NCBI GenBank assembly: GCA_030550495.1 | Contig: JAUQPG010000001.1 | Location: 1 to 38,628 of the forward strand | Direction of reading: 5' to 3' | Length of the DNA: 38,628 bases | Origin: Candidatus Bipolaricaulota bacterium | Lineage (GTDB): Bacteria; Bipolaricaulota; Bipolaricaulia; RBG-16-55-9; DRXL01 | In this document: positions 26,786 to 35,199 of the stretch, piece by piece | Numbering within the stretch: position 1 is the first letter of the stretch | How the letters are laid out: every line of letters begins with the position of its first letter | Made by a program: the position numbers and the translations under genes | Notes under the pieces: model-generated | The model's input: only the letters and a program-made list of their open reading frames with translations | Database searches by the model: none | Told to the model about the DNA's origin: nothing

Positions 26786-27577
26786 ATGAACGGAGAGGCC
26801 TTACTCGAGGTGCGCGACCTGGTCAAAGACTTCGGTGGCCTGCGTGCCGTCAATAAGTGCTCTCTGTCGGTAAAACGCGGCACGATCACCGGGCTGATTG
26901 GGCCTAACGGCGCGGGCAAGACGACACTCTTTAATCTCATCACAGGCTTTTACAAGCCCGATGGCGGGCAGGTCATCTTTCGCGGGGAGGATATCACGGG
27001 GCTGCCGGCGCATCGCGTCTTCCACAAAGGGCTCTGTCGCACGTTCCAGATCCCTCGAGAGTTCAAGCAGATGACGGTCTTAGAGAATTTGATGCTCGTG
27101 CCGGCGGGGCAACGCGGGGAGAATCCCTTCTACTCATGGTTTCTGCCAGGGCTGGTGCGTCGCCAAGAGGCCGAGATCCGCGACAAAGCTCTCGCCGTGT
27201 TAGAGTTCGTCAATCTCATCCACTTAAAAGACGAGTACGCGGGGAACCTCTCTGGGGGGCAGAAGAAGTTATTAGAATTAGCGCGTACTTTGATGGCCGA
27301 TCCCGTTATGGTGCTGCTCGATGAGCCCGGCGCAGGGGTCAACCCGACATTGATGAAGCAGCTCGTCGCGAATATTGAAAGGCTCTGCTACGAGCGCGGC
27401 GTGACGTTCTTATTAATCGAGCACGACATGGACCTGGTAATGAACTTGTGCAATCCCGTGATCGTGATGAGCAACGGCGAGAAGTTAGCCGAGGGCACGC
27501 CGCAGGAGATCCAGCGCGACGAGCGCGTCTTAGAAGCCTATCTGGGAAGCCAATATCGCGCTGTCATGACGGAGTGA
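26786..27577 (+). CDS. livG: Branched-chain amino acid-type ABC transporter ATPase LivG
   Basis: 263 residues. The start at 26786 is supported by GGGAGGG; a longer upstream frame overlaps dnaB and is not used. Walker A GPNGAGKTTLF (about 40), LSGGQKKLLELARTLMADP signature, Walker B VMVLLDEPGAGVNP and the switch His in LLIEHDMDLV. The insertion HRVFHKGLCRTFQIPREFKQMTVLENLM is typical of LivG. It powers uptake of branched-chain or related amino acids, with LivF as its partner ATPase. Two nt separate it from livF. Confidence 0.92.
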   Translation: MNGEALLEVRDLVKDFGGLRAVNKCSLSVKRGTITGLIGPNGAGKTTLFNLITGFYKPDGGQVIFRGEDITGLPAHRVFHKGLCRTFQIPREFKQMTVLENLMLVPAGQRGENPFYSWFLPGLVRRQEAEIRDKALAVLEFVNLIHLKDEYAGNLSGGQKKLLELARTLMADPVMVLLDEPGAGVNPTLMKQLVANIERLCYERGVTFLLIEHDMDLVMNLCNPVIVMSNGEKLAEGTPQEIQRDERVLEAYLGSQYRAVMTE

Positions 27578-27579
27578 CC

Positions 27580-28284
27580 ATGGCGCTGCTGGAAGCTCAA
27601 GGGATCGTCTCTGGCTACGGGGGCATGGAGATCTTGCATGGGGTCTCTGTGAGGGTCGAGCCGGGGCAGATCGTGACTATTATTGGGCCCAACGGCGCGG
27701 GCAAGAGCACTCTTTTAAAGGCGATCTTCGGGCTGCTCTGGGTCAAGGCGGGACGAGTCACGTTCAACGGCACGGATATCACCAACTGGAGCCCCGAGCG
27801 CATCGTGCGCCTGGGGATGTGTTTTGTGCCCCAGACGGAGAACGTCTTTCCGTCCTTGACGGTGCAAGAGAACTTTGAGATGGGGGCATTCATTCGCACA
27901 GACGACTATCGCGCGCGGATGGAGGAAGTATTCGAGCTCTTCCCAGACCTGAAGGCGCGGCGTCACGTGAAGGTCGGGGCGCTCTCTGGGGGGCAGCGCC
28001 AGATGGTGGCGCTAGGTCGGGCGCTCATGCTCGATCCTAAATTGCTGTTATTAGACGAGCCCAGTGCCGGCCTCGCTCCCAAGATGGTCGAGCTGATCTT
28101 CGAGCGCATCAGGGATATTAACAAGTCCGGGGTCGCTATCGTGATGGTCGAGCAGAACGCGCGCGAAGCCTTAAAGTTCTCGGATCGCGGCTATGTTCTT
28201 GCGGGCGGGGAGAATCGCTTTGAGGATACCGGCCCAGCTCTGTTGCAGAACGAAGAGATCGGGCGGCTCTATCTAGGGGGCTAA
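27580..28284 (+). CDS. livF: Branched-chain amino acid-type ABC transporter ATPase LivF
   Basis: 234 residues from ATG 27580. LEAQGIVSGYGGMEILHGVSVRVEPGQ leads to Walker A GPNGAGKSTLLKAIFG, VPQTENVFPSLTVQENF (Q loop), LSGGQRQMVALGRALM, LLLLDEPSAGLAP and VEQNARE, the usual LivF pattern. Second gene of the operon; stop 3 nt before livH. Confidence 0.93.
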   Translation: MALLEAQGIVSGYGGMEILHGVSVRVEPGQIVTIIGPNGAGKSTLLKAIFGLLWVKAGRVTFNGTDITNWSPERIVRLGMCFVPQTENVFPSLTVQENFEMGAFIRTDDYRARMEEVFELFPDLKARRHVKVGALSGGQRQMVALGRALMLDPKLLLLDEPSAGLAPKMVELIFERIRDINKSGVAIVMVEQNAREALKFSDRGYVLAGGENRFEDTGPALLQNEEIGRLYLGG

Positions 28285-28287
28285 GAG

Positions 28288-29199
28288 ATGCTCGAACTAA
28301 CCGTCTACGGAATTATCTACGGGAGCATCATTGCTCTGGGGGCGATCGGGCTGACGTTGATTTACGGGATCTTACGATTTGCCAACTTTGCCCACGGGGA
28401 TCTGATGAGCGTGGGCGCGTATATTGCGCTCTTTCTGCTCAATGTGCTCTTTCCCAGGCTCGGAATCCCCCAAGAGCGGTTCGGTGAGACGAGCTTTGGC
28501 TGGCCGTTGATCTTAGCCATGCCCATCTCGGCGGCGCTGACGGCGCTACTCGCGATCGCGCTCGATCAGCTGTTCTATCGTCCGCTGCGGGCACGCCGTG
28601 CTAGCGCTGTCATTCTAGCGATGGCCTCGCTGGGCGCGGCGTTCATCGTGCGCAATTTGATCTATATCTTCTGGGGGCCGGATAAGATCAGCTACTTTCC
28701 TGGGCTGTATCGTCCGGCATGGCAACTGCCTCTTGATATTCGCATCCGGCCCGATGAGCTCATCACCGTCGTGCTCGCGCTCTCGTTGGTGGCCTTAATC
28801 TATCTCTTCTTGCAGAAGACGAAGTTGGGCAAGGCCATGCGCGCCACCGCGGACAATCCCGATCTTGCCCGCGTGACGGGGATCAACATCGAGCAGGTGC
28901 GCGTGTGGACCTGGGGGATTGGGGCCGGGTTGGCAGCCGTTGCCGGGATCATGTACGGAGTGAACTCTTTGCTCTACCCAGAGATGGGCTGGGGATTTCT
29001 TCTGCCGCTCTTTGCCGCGGCGATCTTGGGGACAGTGGGGAATCCCTACGGGGCGCTTGCTGGAGGGCTGGTGATCGGGGTTGTGCAGCGCCTTTCGACA
29101 GCATGGCTCAACCCGGCTTATCAGCCGGCGGTCGCGTTTCTCGTCTTGATTATAGTTCTTCTGGTGCGCCCGCAAGGGATCTTTGGAGGGAGATCGTGA
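28288..29199 (+). CDS. livH: Branched-chain amino acid-type ABC transporter permease LivH
   Basis: 303 residues, eight or so predicted membrane helices. GIIYGSIIALGAIGLTLIYGILRFANFAHGDLMSVGAY is the conserved LivH start, and the RATADNPDLARVTGINIEQVRVWTWGIGAGLAAVAG loop contacts the ATPases. It forms the inner-membrane channel with LivM. The stop (TGA) overlaps the livM start by one base. Confidence 0.93.
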   Translation: MLELTVYGIIYGSIIALGAIGLTLIYGILRFANFAHGDLMSVGAYIALFLLNVLFPRLGIPQERFGETSFGWPLILAMPISAALTALLAIALDQLFYRPLRARRASAVILAMASLGAAFIVRNLIYIFWGPDKISYFPGLYRPAWQLPLDIRIRPDELITVVLALSLVALIYLFLQKTKLGKAMRATADNPDLARVTGINIEQVRVWTWGIGAGLAAVAGIMYGVNSLLYPEMGWGFLLPLFAAAILGTVGNPYGALAGGLVIGVVQRLSTAWLNPAYQPAVAFLVLIIVLLVRPQGIFGGRS

Positions 29200-30353
29200 T
29201 GGAGCTGACGCGCCTCATCGTAGCGGTGACCTTTGGAGTTCTAGGAGGATGGCTGTGTAGTTTCTTTGGGCGCTCAGGGACCATGCGCCTGGGGTTGGCC
29301 ATCGTGGGTGGGATCCTTATAGGGGTGGCAATAGGCTTTGCTCCCAGGGAGTGGGTAGCGTACCTGTTGGCCCCAGTGATTACCGCTTGTCTGTATGCTA
29401 TCTTGACGTTGGGGCTGAACGTTCAGTGGGGGCTGACCGGGCTGTTTAATATCGGGGTCGCGGCATTTTTCGCCGTTGGAGCTTTTACGTCAGCTCTGAT
29501 CACCAAGCCTATGCCTACGGGGTTGGCTGCCGAGTATATCAAGCAGCTCTTTGGGTGGAATCTGCCCTTTCCCTTCGGGGTGCTGGGGGCGATAGTCGTC
29601 TGTGGGGTGATTGCCCTGCTGATTGGGCTGCTGACGCTGCGCCTGAGGGAAGACTATCTCGCCATTGCCACCATAGGGATTTCTGAATCCCTGAGGCTTG
29701 TCTTTCAGAACGAGCGATGGCTGGCCAACGGCCCGCAGCCGCTGGCGGGGATTCCCAAGCCCTTGTTTTGTCTGGTTGAAGACCCGCCCTGTCCGTGGTT
29801 ACCCGGATTGCTGAAGGAGCTGCTGGCGCCGTTGGACTCACGAGACTACGACGTGATCCTGCTCGTGTTTCTTGTCTTGTCATTGATGGTGCTCTTCTGG
29901 CTGCTCCAGCGGGTGACGCAGTCACCGTGGGGGCGCGTGCTGCGTGCGATCCGCGAGGACGAAGCAGCTACGAGCGCGTTTGGCAAGAACGTCTTCGCGT
30001 TTAAAGTCCAAGCGTTCGTCTTGGGGGCGTGTGTGATGGGGATCGGGGGCGCTCTGTTCACGGCGTCGGTGAGCACCATTGACTTTGGGCTTTTCCATCC
30101 CATGAGCTATACGTTCATGGTCTGGGTGATGCTGATGGCGGGGGGCTCGGGCAACCACAAGGGCGCGGTCTTTGGCACGTTTGCCATCTGGGCCATCTGG
30201 ATGGGCACGACGTTCCTAAGCGACAAACTAGTCCCCTTTGAGTTCAAGACCCAAGTCTTCTATGTGCGCTATCTGTTAGTTGGGGTGTTGCTCTTGGCGA
30301 TCTTGCTCTTCCGGCCCCAGGGGATCTTGCCCGAAGAGAAGGGGCAGCAATAA
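29199..30353 (+). CDS. livM: Branched-chain amino acid-type ABC transporter permease LivM
   Basis: 384 residues from ATG 29199 (longer upstream frame rejected because it lies within livH). Two N-terminal helices precede the LivM core: YAILTLGLNVQWGLTGLFNIGVAAFFAVGAFTSALI, then LTLRLREDYLAIATIGISESLRLVFQNE and the cytoplasmic loop RAIREDEAATSAFGKNVFAFKVQAFVLGA. Last gene of the operon; the binding-protein gene follows convergently. Confidence 0.92.
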   Translation: MELTRLIVAVTFGVLGGWLCSFFGRSGTMRLGLAIVGGILIGVAIGFAPREWVAYLLAPVITACLYAILTLGLNVQWGLTGLFNIGVAAFFAVGAFTSALITKPMPTGLAAEYIKQLFGWNLPFPFGVLGAIVVCGVIALLIGLLTLRLREDYLAIATIGISESLRLVFQNERWLANGPQPLAGIPKPLFCLVEDPPCPWLPGLLKELLAPLDSRDYDVILLVFLVLSLMVLFWLLQRVTQSPWGRVLRAIREDEAATSAFGKNVFAFKVQAFVLGACVMGIGGALFTASVSTIDFGLFHPMSYTFMVWVMLMAGGSGNHKGAVFGTFAIWAIWMGTTFLSDKLVPFEFKTQVFYVRYLLVGVLLLAILLFRPQGILPEEKGQQ

Positions 30354-30360
30354 AATCACA

Positions 30361-30385
30361 AGCGGGAGCCATATCGGCCCCCGCT
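30361..30385 (-). terminator. Terminator between livM and the binding-protein gene
   Basis: AGCGGGAGCC (30361-30370) and GGCCCCCGCT (30376-30385) form a 10-bp stem with one A-C mismatch and loop ATATC. On the minus strand it is followed by TGTGATTTTATT, so it suits the binding-protein transcript; it may also stop livM transcription. Confidence 0.6.
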
Positions 30386-30414
30386 CGCCAACTCCGTCCT
30401 TGAGAGGGAAGAGA

Positions 30415-31722
30415 TCACTCTGGTGGAACTTGCTTGACTAGGGTGATCGTCTTGATCCCGCCCGGAGCATCTTTGTTGTACTGCCAGATCTCGATGGGCG
30501 AGACCACGTCGCCAGCGGCGTCGAAGTCCATGGCGCTGCCCGCGCCCTCATAATTGATATCTTGCTTCGCTTTGAGGGCATTGAGGGCTGCTACAAATCC
30601 CGCCACGCCGACGGCCGTACCCGGCGGATTGCACACGGGACGCAGATTATCGCGCACTACTACGCCCGTGATATCCTTGACCCCTTCAGCTATGGCTTTA
30701 GCCGCTGCCAAGCCGAGAGCTGCCACCGCATCGTAAGTCGTATCAATGTACGGGATCGGCGGGATGTCGCCGTAGACCTTCTTGAACTCTTCCTCGAACT
30801 TCTTGGCGTTGGGGTTCTCCGGATCGGCCGCAGCGACCGTTCCGTAGAAGCCGTGCAGGATATCAAAGCCCAGCACCTTGATCATGTCTGCGGACTTCGT
30901 GCCGTCCACAAACAAGAAGCTCTTGTACTTGAAGACTTCAACAGCTTCTTTGATATAGACGTTAGCATGGCCAGGGTAGCTGATGGCTACTAAGACATCG
31001 GGCTTGCCCTCCAGGGCCTTGCGCAACTCGGCGGCATAGCTGGGGGCGACCTCCTCTGCGTGCGGTACCTGCGCGAGCACCTTGCCACCGCGCTTCTCAA
31101 ACGACTTGGCAAAGCGGTCGCTCAAGCCCTGGCCATATGCGTTATTGACATACAAGGTGGCAGCTGTCCTATACTTGACCGGCACCTCTTTGATCTCCCC
31201 CGCGGCGAGCATCGCCAGCACGACCCCTTGCAACGCATCCGAAGCCGTCGAGCGGAAGAGAAAGTCATCGTCGGGCTCGACCGTCAGCAGCGGCGACGTG
31301 GAAGCCGGCGAGATCTGTGGAACTTTGAAGGGCTTAGAGACTTCGCGAGCGATCGCGAGCGAGGCGCTGCTGGCTAGGCCTCCGACCAAGCCGACAGCTT
31401 TATCTACCGTAACGAGCTTCTTGGCGCGATCCACGACTTGCTGGAAGTTGGGGAAGCCGGGGTCCTCGTGGACGAGCTTGACAATTGGGCCGCCAAGGAC
31501 TGCTTGCGTAGCCTCATTCAGGTGCTTCGCCGCGAGATCCGCGCCCTTGCGCTCCGCCGGCCCGAACTCCGCTAACGGGCCCGAAGAGTCGAGCAGCGTC
31601 CCGATCGTCACGACCGGAGGCGGTTGCGCGAAGATCGGCCCGCGCAAGACCCCGCTCAGCGTCATCGTGCCAACAGCAAGCCCCATCCCCTTTAAGAACG
31701 TGCGGCGTTTGATGGCTTTCAT
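30415..31722 (-). CDS. livJ: Branched-chain amino acid-type ABC transporter substrate-binding protein
   Basis: 435 residues from ATG 31722 (a GTG at 31737 overlaps the GGAGG and is less likely). The N-terminus MKAIKRRTFLKGMGLAVG carries a twin-arginine (Tat) signal, RRTFLK, unusual for this family but seen in some bacteria. The mature part is a type I periplasmic-binding-protein fold beginning VVTIGTLLDSSGPLAEFGPAERKGADLAAKHLNE. It should deliver ligand to the LivHMGF complex encoded on the other strand. The ligand could be an amino acid, urea or an organic acid. Confidence 0.9.
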   Translation of the reverse strand: MKAIKRRTFLKGMGLAVGTMTLSGVLRGPIFAQPPPVVTIGTLLDSSGPLAEFGPAERKGADLAAKHLNEATQAVLGGPIVKLVHEDPGFPNFQQVVDRAKKLVTVDKAVGLVGGLASSASLAIAREVSKPFKVPQISPASTSPLLTVEPDDDFLFRSTASDALQGVVLAMLAAGEIKEVPVKYRTAATLYVNNAYGQGLSDRFAKSFEKRGGKVLAQVPHAEEVAPSYAAELRKALEGKPDVLVAISYPGHANVYIKEAVEVFKYKSFLFVDGTKSADMIKVLGFDILHGFYGTVAAADPENPNAKKFEEEFKKVYGDIPPIPYIDTTYDAVAALGLAAAKAIAEGVKDITGVVVRDNLRPVCNPPGTAVGVAGFVAALNALKAKQDINYEGAGSAMDFDAAGDVVSPIEIWQYNKDAPGGIKTITLVKQVPPE

Positions 31723-31886
31723 AGTTATGAAAAGCACCTCCCTAACGTTTTGGTGTTATGTGCCGTCGAGTGCCCTAAGAGTCTTACACCAAGAATCCTC
31801 CATTATGCGCTGTAGGGAATCACCTCCTGTCACAGCATTTTAGCAAACTTACCTAGTTTGGTTTGGCACTCGACAGCCTTAGTATT
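31723..31886 (-). promoter_or_regulatory. Long structured 5' leader of the binding-protein gene
   Basis: From the predicted start site to ATG 31722 there are about 165 nt. A perfect 10-bp stem (31765-31774 with 31865-31874, GTCGAGTGCC/GGCACTCGAC) encloses about 90 nt with at least one further helix (GCTGT/ACAGC). This is the shape of a cis-regulatory RNA or T-box/attenuator-like leader. I could not match it to a known riboswitch class. Confidence 0.5.
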
Positions 31887-31892
31887 AGGCGC

Positions 31893-31922
31893 ATTATAGC
31901 ATTGAGGCCCTCTCTAAGTCAA
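31893..31922 (-). promoter_or_regulatory. Promoter of the binding-protein gene
   Basis: On the minus strand TTGACT (31922-31917) and perfect TATAAT (31898-31893) are separated by 18 nt. Confidence 0.65.
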
Positions 31923-32021
31923 GATCCTCTTGCTTTTGCTTATATTCAGGGAAATTGCGAGCAAACCGTCTGCATTGTCTTGTTGTACTTAGCAATTTGC
32001 TCGTCGCCTCTGCTTTGTGCT

Positions 32022-32603
32022 ATGCTACTTACTGGTGATGGTGTGAAGCACCCCGCTGAGATTGAAGCATTGGTGCGCCGGCTGCTTGCCCGTATTGGGG
32101 AAGACCCGGATCGCGAGGGCTTACGCGAAACTCCTCGGCGCTTCGTTGAGATGCTCGAATCGCTCACGGCGGGGTATCGCCAAGACCCCAAGGAACTGAT
32201 CGCCGGGGCGATCTTCCCCGTCAAGCACGACCAGATGATCGTCGTCAAAGATATTCTGTTTTACAGTCTCTGTGAGCATCATATACTGCCATTCCTTGGG
32301 AGAGCGCACGTCGGCTATATTCCCGACGGAAGAGTGATCGGCATGAGCAAGATCCCCCAGATCGTCGAACATTTCTCGAAGAAGCTCCAGATCCAGGAGC
32401 GCATGAGTGAAGAGATTGCTGACTTCTTGATGGATGCGCTCACGCCAAAGGGAGTCGGCGTCGTTATTGAAGGCTTTCACTTGTGTATGGCCATGAGAGA
32501 GCTTCAGAAGGACGCTCATCTTGTGACCAGCGCGGTGAAGGGGATCTTCAGAAGGGACCCGCGCACCCGCGCTGAATTTATGCAGCTTATCGGGCGACGG
32601 TAG
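32022..32603 (+). CDS. folE: GTP cyclohydrolase I
   Basis: 193 residues from ATG 32022; the frame is open further upstream but that part is unlike FolE and overlaps the divergent livJ promoter. It converts GTP to dihydroneopterin triphosphate, the first step of folate and pterin synthesis. GEDPDREGLRETPRRFVEM, SLCEHHILPFLGRAHVGYIPDGRVIGMSKIPQIVEHFSKKLQIQERM and HLCMAMRELQK are conserved; the zinc ligands are the Cys and His of CEHH and the Cys of HLCM. The RBS is weak; GTG 32043 is an alternative. An inverted repeat CGAGCAAA (31958-31965) / TTTGCTCG (31996-32003) upstream may be regulatory. Confidence 0.93.
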   Translation: MLLTGDGVKHPAEIEALVRRLLARIGEDPDREGLRETPRRFVEMLESLTAGYRQDPKELIAGAIFPVKHDQMIVVKDILFYSLCEHHILPFLGRAHVGYIPDGRVIGMSKIPQIVEHFSKKLQIQERMSEEIADFLMDALTPKGVGVVIEGFHLCMAMRELQKDAHLVTSAVKGIFRRDPRTRAEFMQLIGRR

Positions 32604-32660
32604 GAGTTCGCTTATGAGACGCCGAAGCGCAGATTGCAGGGGTATAAACATCAGGCTGGA

Positions 32661-33353
32661 TCAAAATCCCTTGTGAGAGTCAGCACTCGTCTTCAAGGAG
32701 TATGAAATTATAAACTCTACTAACACCCCGCTGAAATCCTTGGGCGGCCCCGCGACTCTTTCAGAAAAATGCTCCCACGCCCCAGACCACGGCGCCCAAA
32801 TATACCCTACAGAAACGCGCAGCGTGATCACATCAGCCAGCACGAACTCGATCCCAACGCGAGGCACTATCGAGAGAAAGATTCGTCTCAAGAGTGTGTC
32901 GTGCGCCGCCTGCAAGACAGACTCAAAATTCTCTTCCGTGAGAGCGCGCTGGCCTAATAGCAATGTTGCCGTGCCCACGCCAACACCGCCGCTCACAAAG
33001 CCGCGCAGTGCCGGCACGCGCTCCGAGAGCGGCCAGCGCCTATCGAGAAACGCGCTGAAATAGAAGAGCGTCAGCCGCACGCGCCGCGAGCCATGCTCTG
33101 CACCACTAGAGCCCTCGGCGAGGGTCAACCCCAACGGGAGCCATTCGACCGCGCGCACGCGCGTCCAACTGCCCGTCATGGTGATGGACGCAGAGATCTT
33201 AGGAAAGCCATTCTTCTCTAAAAGCTCGTTGAGATCGCTAATATTGGGATAAAACATCCCGGAGACCGGCTCGAAGATCGGAGCTGAGGGCTCTTGTGCG
33301 AGCGCCGTTCCCGCCCACAACGCAACTCCCAGCACATAGATTAGTCTTTTCAT
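32661..33353 (-). CDS. Secreted beta-barrel-like protein of unknown function
   Basis: A 230-residue protein with a clear signal peptide (MKRLIYVLGVALWAGTALAQ) and a GGAGG six nt before the ATG. After a short helical part (about 38-50), alternating hydrophobic strands such as RVRLTLFYFSAFL, GGVGVGTATLLLG, IVPRVGIEFVLADVITLRVSVGYIW and VLVEFIISYSL look like a small outer-membrane beta barrel. It ends in Phe. No named family is recognised. Confidence 0.6.
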   Translation of the reverse strand: MKRLIYVLGVALWAGTALAQEPSAPIFEPVSGMFYPNISDLNELLEKNGFPKISASITMTGSWTRVRAVEWLPLGLTLAEGSSGAEHGSRRVRLTLFYFSAFLDRRWPLSERVPALRGFVSGGVGVGTATLLLGQRALTEENFESVLQAAHDTLLRRIFLSIVPRVGIEFVLADVITLRVSVGYIWAPWSGAWEHFSERVAGPPKDFSGVLVEFIISYSLKTSADSHKGF

Positions 33354-33400
33354 AAAAGCCTCCTCAACTTGGAACTTCGAACTTGAAACTTTGAACTGTT

Positions 33401-34291
33401 CTAGTGTTCATACCCACGGTCGGGTAGTACGATCCTCTCCGGACCAAGCTGCATCGTGATGCCCTCTCCCTTGGGGACGACCCGTCCGATCACGGTAAAC
33501 TCACACGCTCGGCGCGCGTCCAGCAAGCGCTCTTGAGGGAGCGTAAACAGCAGCTCGAAGTCCTCCCCGAAGAAGAGCCCCATCTCGAAGAGCTCGTCTT
33601 GAGTGCGTGCTAGCTCTTCGACCTCAAGCGCAAAGGGAACTGCCGTCGCATCGATCTTGAAGCCGACTTGGCTGGCTTCTCCAAGCTGATAGAGCGAGCG
33701 TACCAGCCCATCGGAGATATCGATCATGCTGCTTGCTAGCGGCGCGAGAGCTTGGCCCTCTCGCAATCTCGGTGTAAACCGCAAGAGCGCATTGGCTTGC
33801 TCGTACTCTTTCGCTTTGAGCAGCTCTAGGGCCGCGGCTGTCCGACCCAAGTCCCCTGTCACGCAAACAAGCTCTTCTGGATGAGCGCCGGAGCGCATGA
33901 CGGGCTTCTGGGCTTCGCCGAGAGCCGTCGTCACTATCGTCAGCTCACTATGCCGATCTGTGTCGCCACCGAGCAATTTTGTCTCGCACACGTCACAGCA
34001 TGCTAGCGCCCCATCTAAAAGTTCTTCTAGGAATTTTCTCTCGAACTCTGGAGCTCCCAGCGCGATCACGACTCCTAAGGGCCTTCCGCCCATCGCCGCG
34101 ATGTCGCTGAGCGACACAGCGACCGCCCGCCAGCCCATCGTATACGGTGTCATTCCGTCAGGGAGGTCTGTCTGCCGATGGAGCATATCTGTCGTGAGCA
34201 AGAGATTCGTTTTTTTCAGAGAGATAACAGCGCAGTCGTCGCCGATGGGAAGTTTTTCACTCAAGAATTTTATGACATCGCGCTCGCGCAT
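33401..34291 (-). CDS. thiL: Thiamine-monophosphate kinase
   Basis: About 296 residues from ATG 34291; a GTG at 34306, directly after the upstream stop, is an alternative start. It phosphorylates thiamine phosphate to thiamine diphosphate, the cofactor of the KorAB enzyme encoded in the window. LPIGDDCAVI, LLLTTDMLHRQTDLPDGMTPYTMGWRAVAVSLSDIAAMGGRPLGVVIALG, LLGGDTDRH, VCVTGDLGRTAAAL and MIDISDGLVRSLYQLG are the ThiL metal- and ATP-binding motifs. It is next to and probably co-transcribed with the Mut7-C gene. Confidence 0.93.
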   Translation of the reverse strand: MRERDVIKFLSEKLPIGDDCAVISLKKTNLLLTTDMLHRQTDLPDGMTPYTMGWRAVAVSLSDIAAMGGRPLGVVIALGAPEFERKFLEELLDGALACCDVCETKLLGGDTDRHSELTIVTTALGEAQKPVMRSGAHPEELVCVTGDLGRTAAALELLKAKEYEQANALLRFTPRLREGQALAPLASSMIDISDGLVRSLYQLGEASQVGFKIDATAVPFALEVEELARTQDELFEMGLFFGEDFELLFTLPQERLLDARRACEFTVIGRVVPKGEGITMQLGPERIVLPDRGYEH

Positions 34292-34306
34292 GGGTTTACT
34301 ATACAC

Positions 34307-35065
34307 TCACGATGGCTTTTTGTCCATGTCCCCCACGATGGCCGCGATGTGCTTCTTGAGCTTGGGGTAGTGCGTGCCGCGCCAGTAGAGCTTCTGACAG
34401 CTTATGCACCGAAAGAACTCATCGTGCTCGACGGCCACTCGAGGGGGAACTTGCGTGAGCACTTCTCTCTTCTCTACTGGCTCCAGCAGCCCGTTGCACA
34501 CCAGGCAGCGTCGGAACGGGTCAATCAAAGTCTCTAAGTTGAAGCGGCGCACGACTTCGCGGGCCTGCTCCACGGGATCTGTCGAGCGCAGCCAGTAGCC
34601 GTGTGTGACGGCATTGTGCTTGAGCAGATCGCGATCACGCGTAAGCACGATCCGGCCTTCCGACGCAGCAATAGCCACAAGCTCGTGGTCGTCATACTCG
34701 TTCGAGTGCAGGGTATCGAAGCCTAGCAGGCGCAGCAGTCGCGCGAGCTTCCCCAAATGCACATCAGCGACAAACGCGATATTTCTTAAGGGCTTCTCTC
34801 GAAGCTGTACAATAGGCGAGATATCTAAGCTTTCAAAGACAGGATAGACTGCGACCCGATCGCCGTCGCGCAGCCGATACGAAAACCCCACAGACTGCCC
34901 ATTAACAACAATGAGATCGACTTCGGTATGGGGTACACCAAGGGCTTCGATAGCGTCCTTGATCGCTGGGGTGTTCTGAAAGTTATATTCGATGTCGCTC
35001 TGGCGATGCTTTGGCGGTAAAAAGTCGTTCAGCTCGCCGTAGAACCGAAAGACTGCCGTGCTCAT
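34307..35065 (-). CDS. Mut7-C RNase domain protein with ubiquitin-like N-terminus
   Basis: A 252-residue protein. Residues 1-85 match the Mut7-C ubiquitin-like domain (VFRFYGELNDFLPPKHR and a beta-grasp pattern, VVNGQSVGFSYRLRDGDRVAVYPVFE). Residues 94-180 are the PIN-like Mut7-C RNase domain with acidic residues in FVADVHLGKLARLLRLLGFDT, NEYDDHELV and LTRDRDLL. Residues 187-223 form a zinc ribbon (Cys187, Cys190, Cys220, Cys223). Members are predicted RNases; targets are unknown. It abuts thiL. Confidence 0.85.
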   Translation of the reverse strand: MSTAVFRFYGELNDFLPPKHRQSDIEYNFQNTPAIKDAIEALGVPHTEVDLIVVNGQSVGFSYRLRDGDRVAVYPVFESLDISPIVQLREKPLRNIAFVADVHLGKLARLLRLLGFDTLHSNEYDDHELVAIAASEGRIVLTRDRDLLKHNAVTHGYWLRSTDPVEQAREVVRRFNLETLIDPFRRCLVCNGLLEPVEKREVLTQVPPRVAVEHDEFFRCISCQKLYWRGTHYPKLKKHIAAIVGDMDKKPS

Positions 35066-35139
35066 GGTCTGAGCTCTATTTTACTGGCCCGTGCAAGGTC
35101 TGGCACGTCCGCTATGAGTCTCATCACCCAGCTCCCCTC

Positions 35140-35181
35140 TTGACAGAGACAGCCGGCTTTTCATATAATTAGGAATCCTAA
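35140..35181 (+). promoter_or_regulatory. Promoter and palindromic operator of the protoglobin-MarR operon
   Basis: TTGACA (35140-35145) and TATAAT (35164-35169) have an 18-nt spacer. The 13-bp palindrome TTAGGAATCCTAA (35169-35181) starts at the last base of the -10 box, covering the transcription start. This is a typical MarR-type operator position, so the downstream MarR protein may repress its own operon. AAAGGAGG lies before the ATG at 35200. Confidence 0.75.
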
Positions 35182-35199
35182 CTATAAAGGAGGTCCGCT

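Noticed and set aside
28905-29198. Long N-terminal extension of livM
   Set aside because: It lies inside livH in another frame; ATG 29199 begins the conserved protein.
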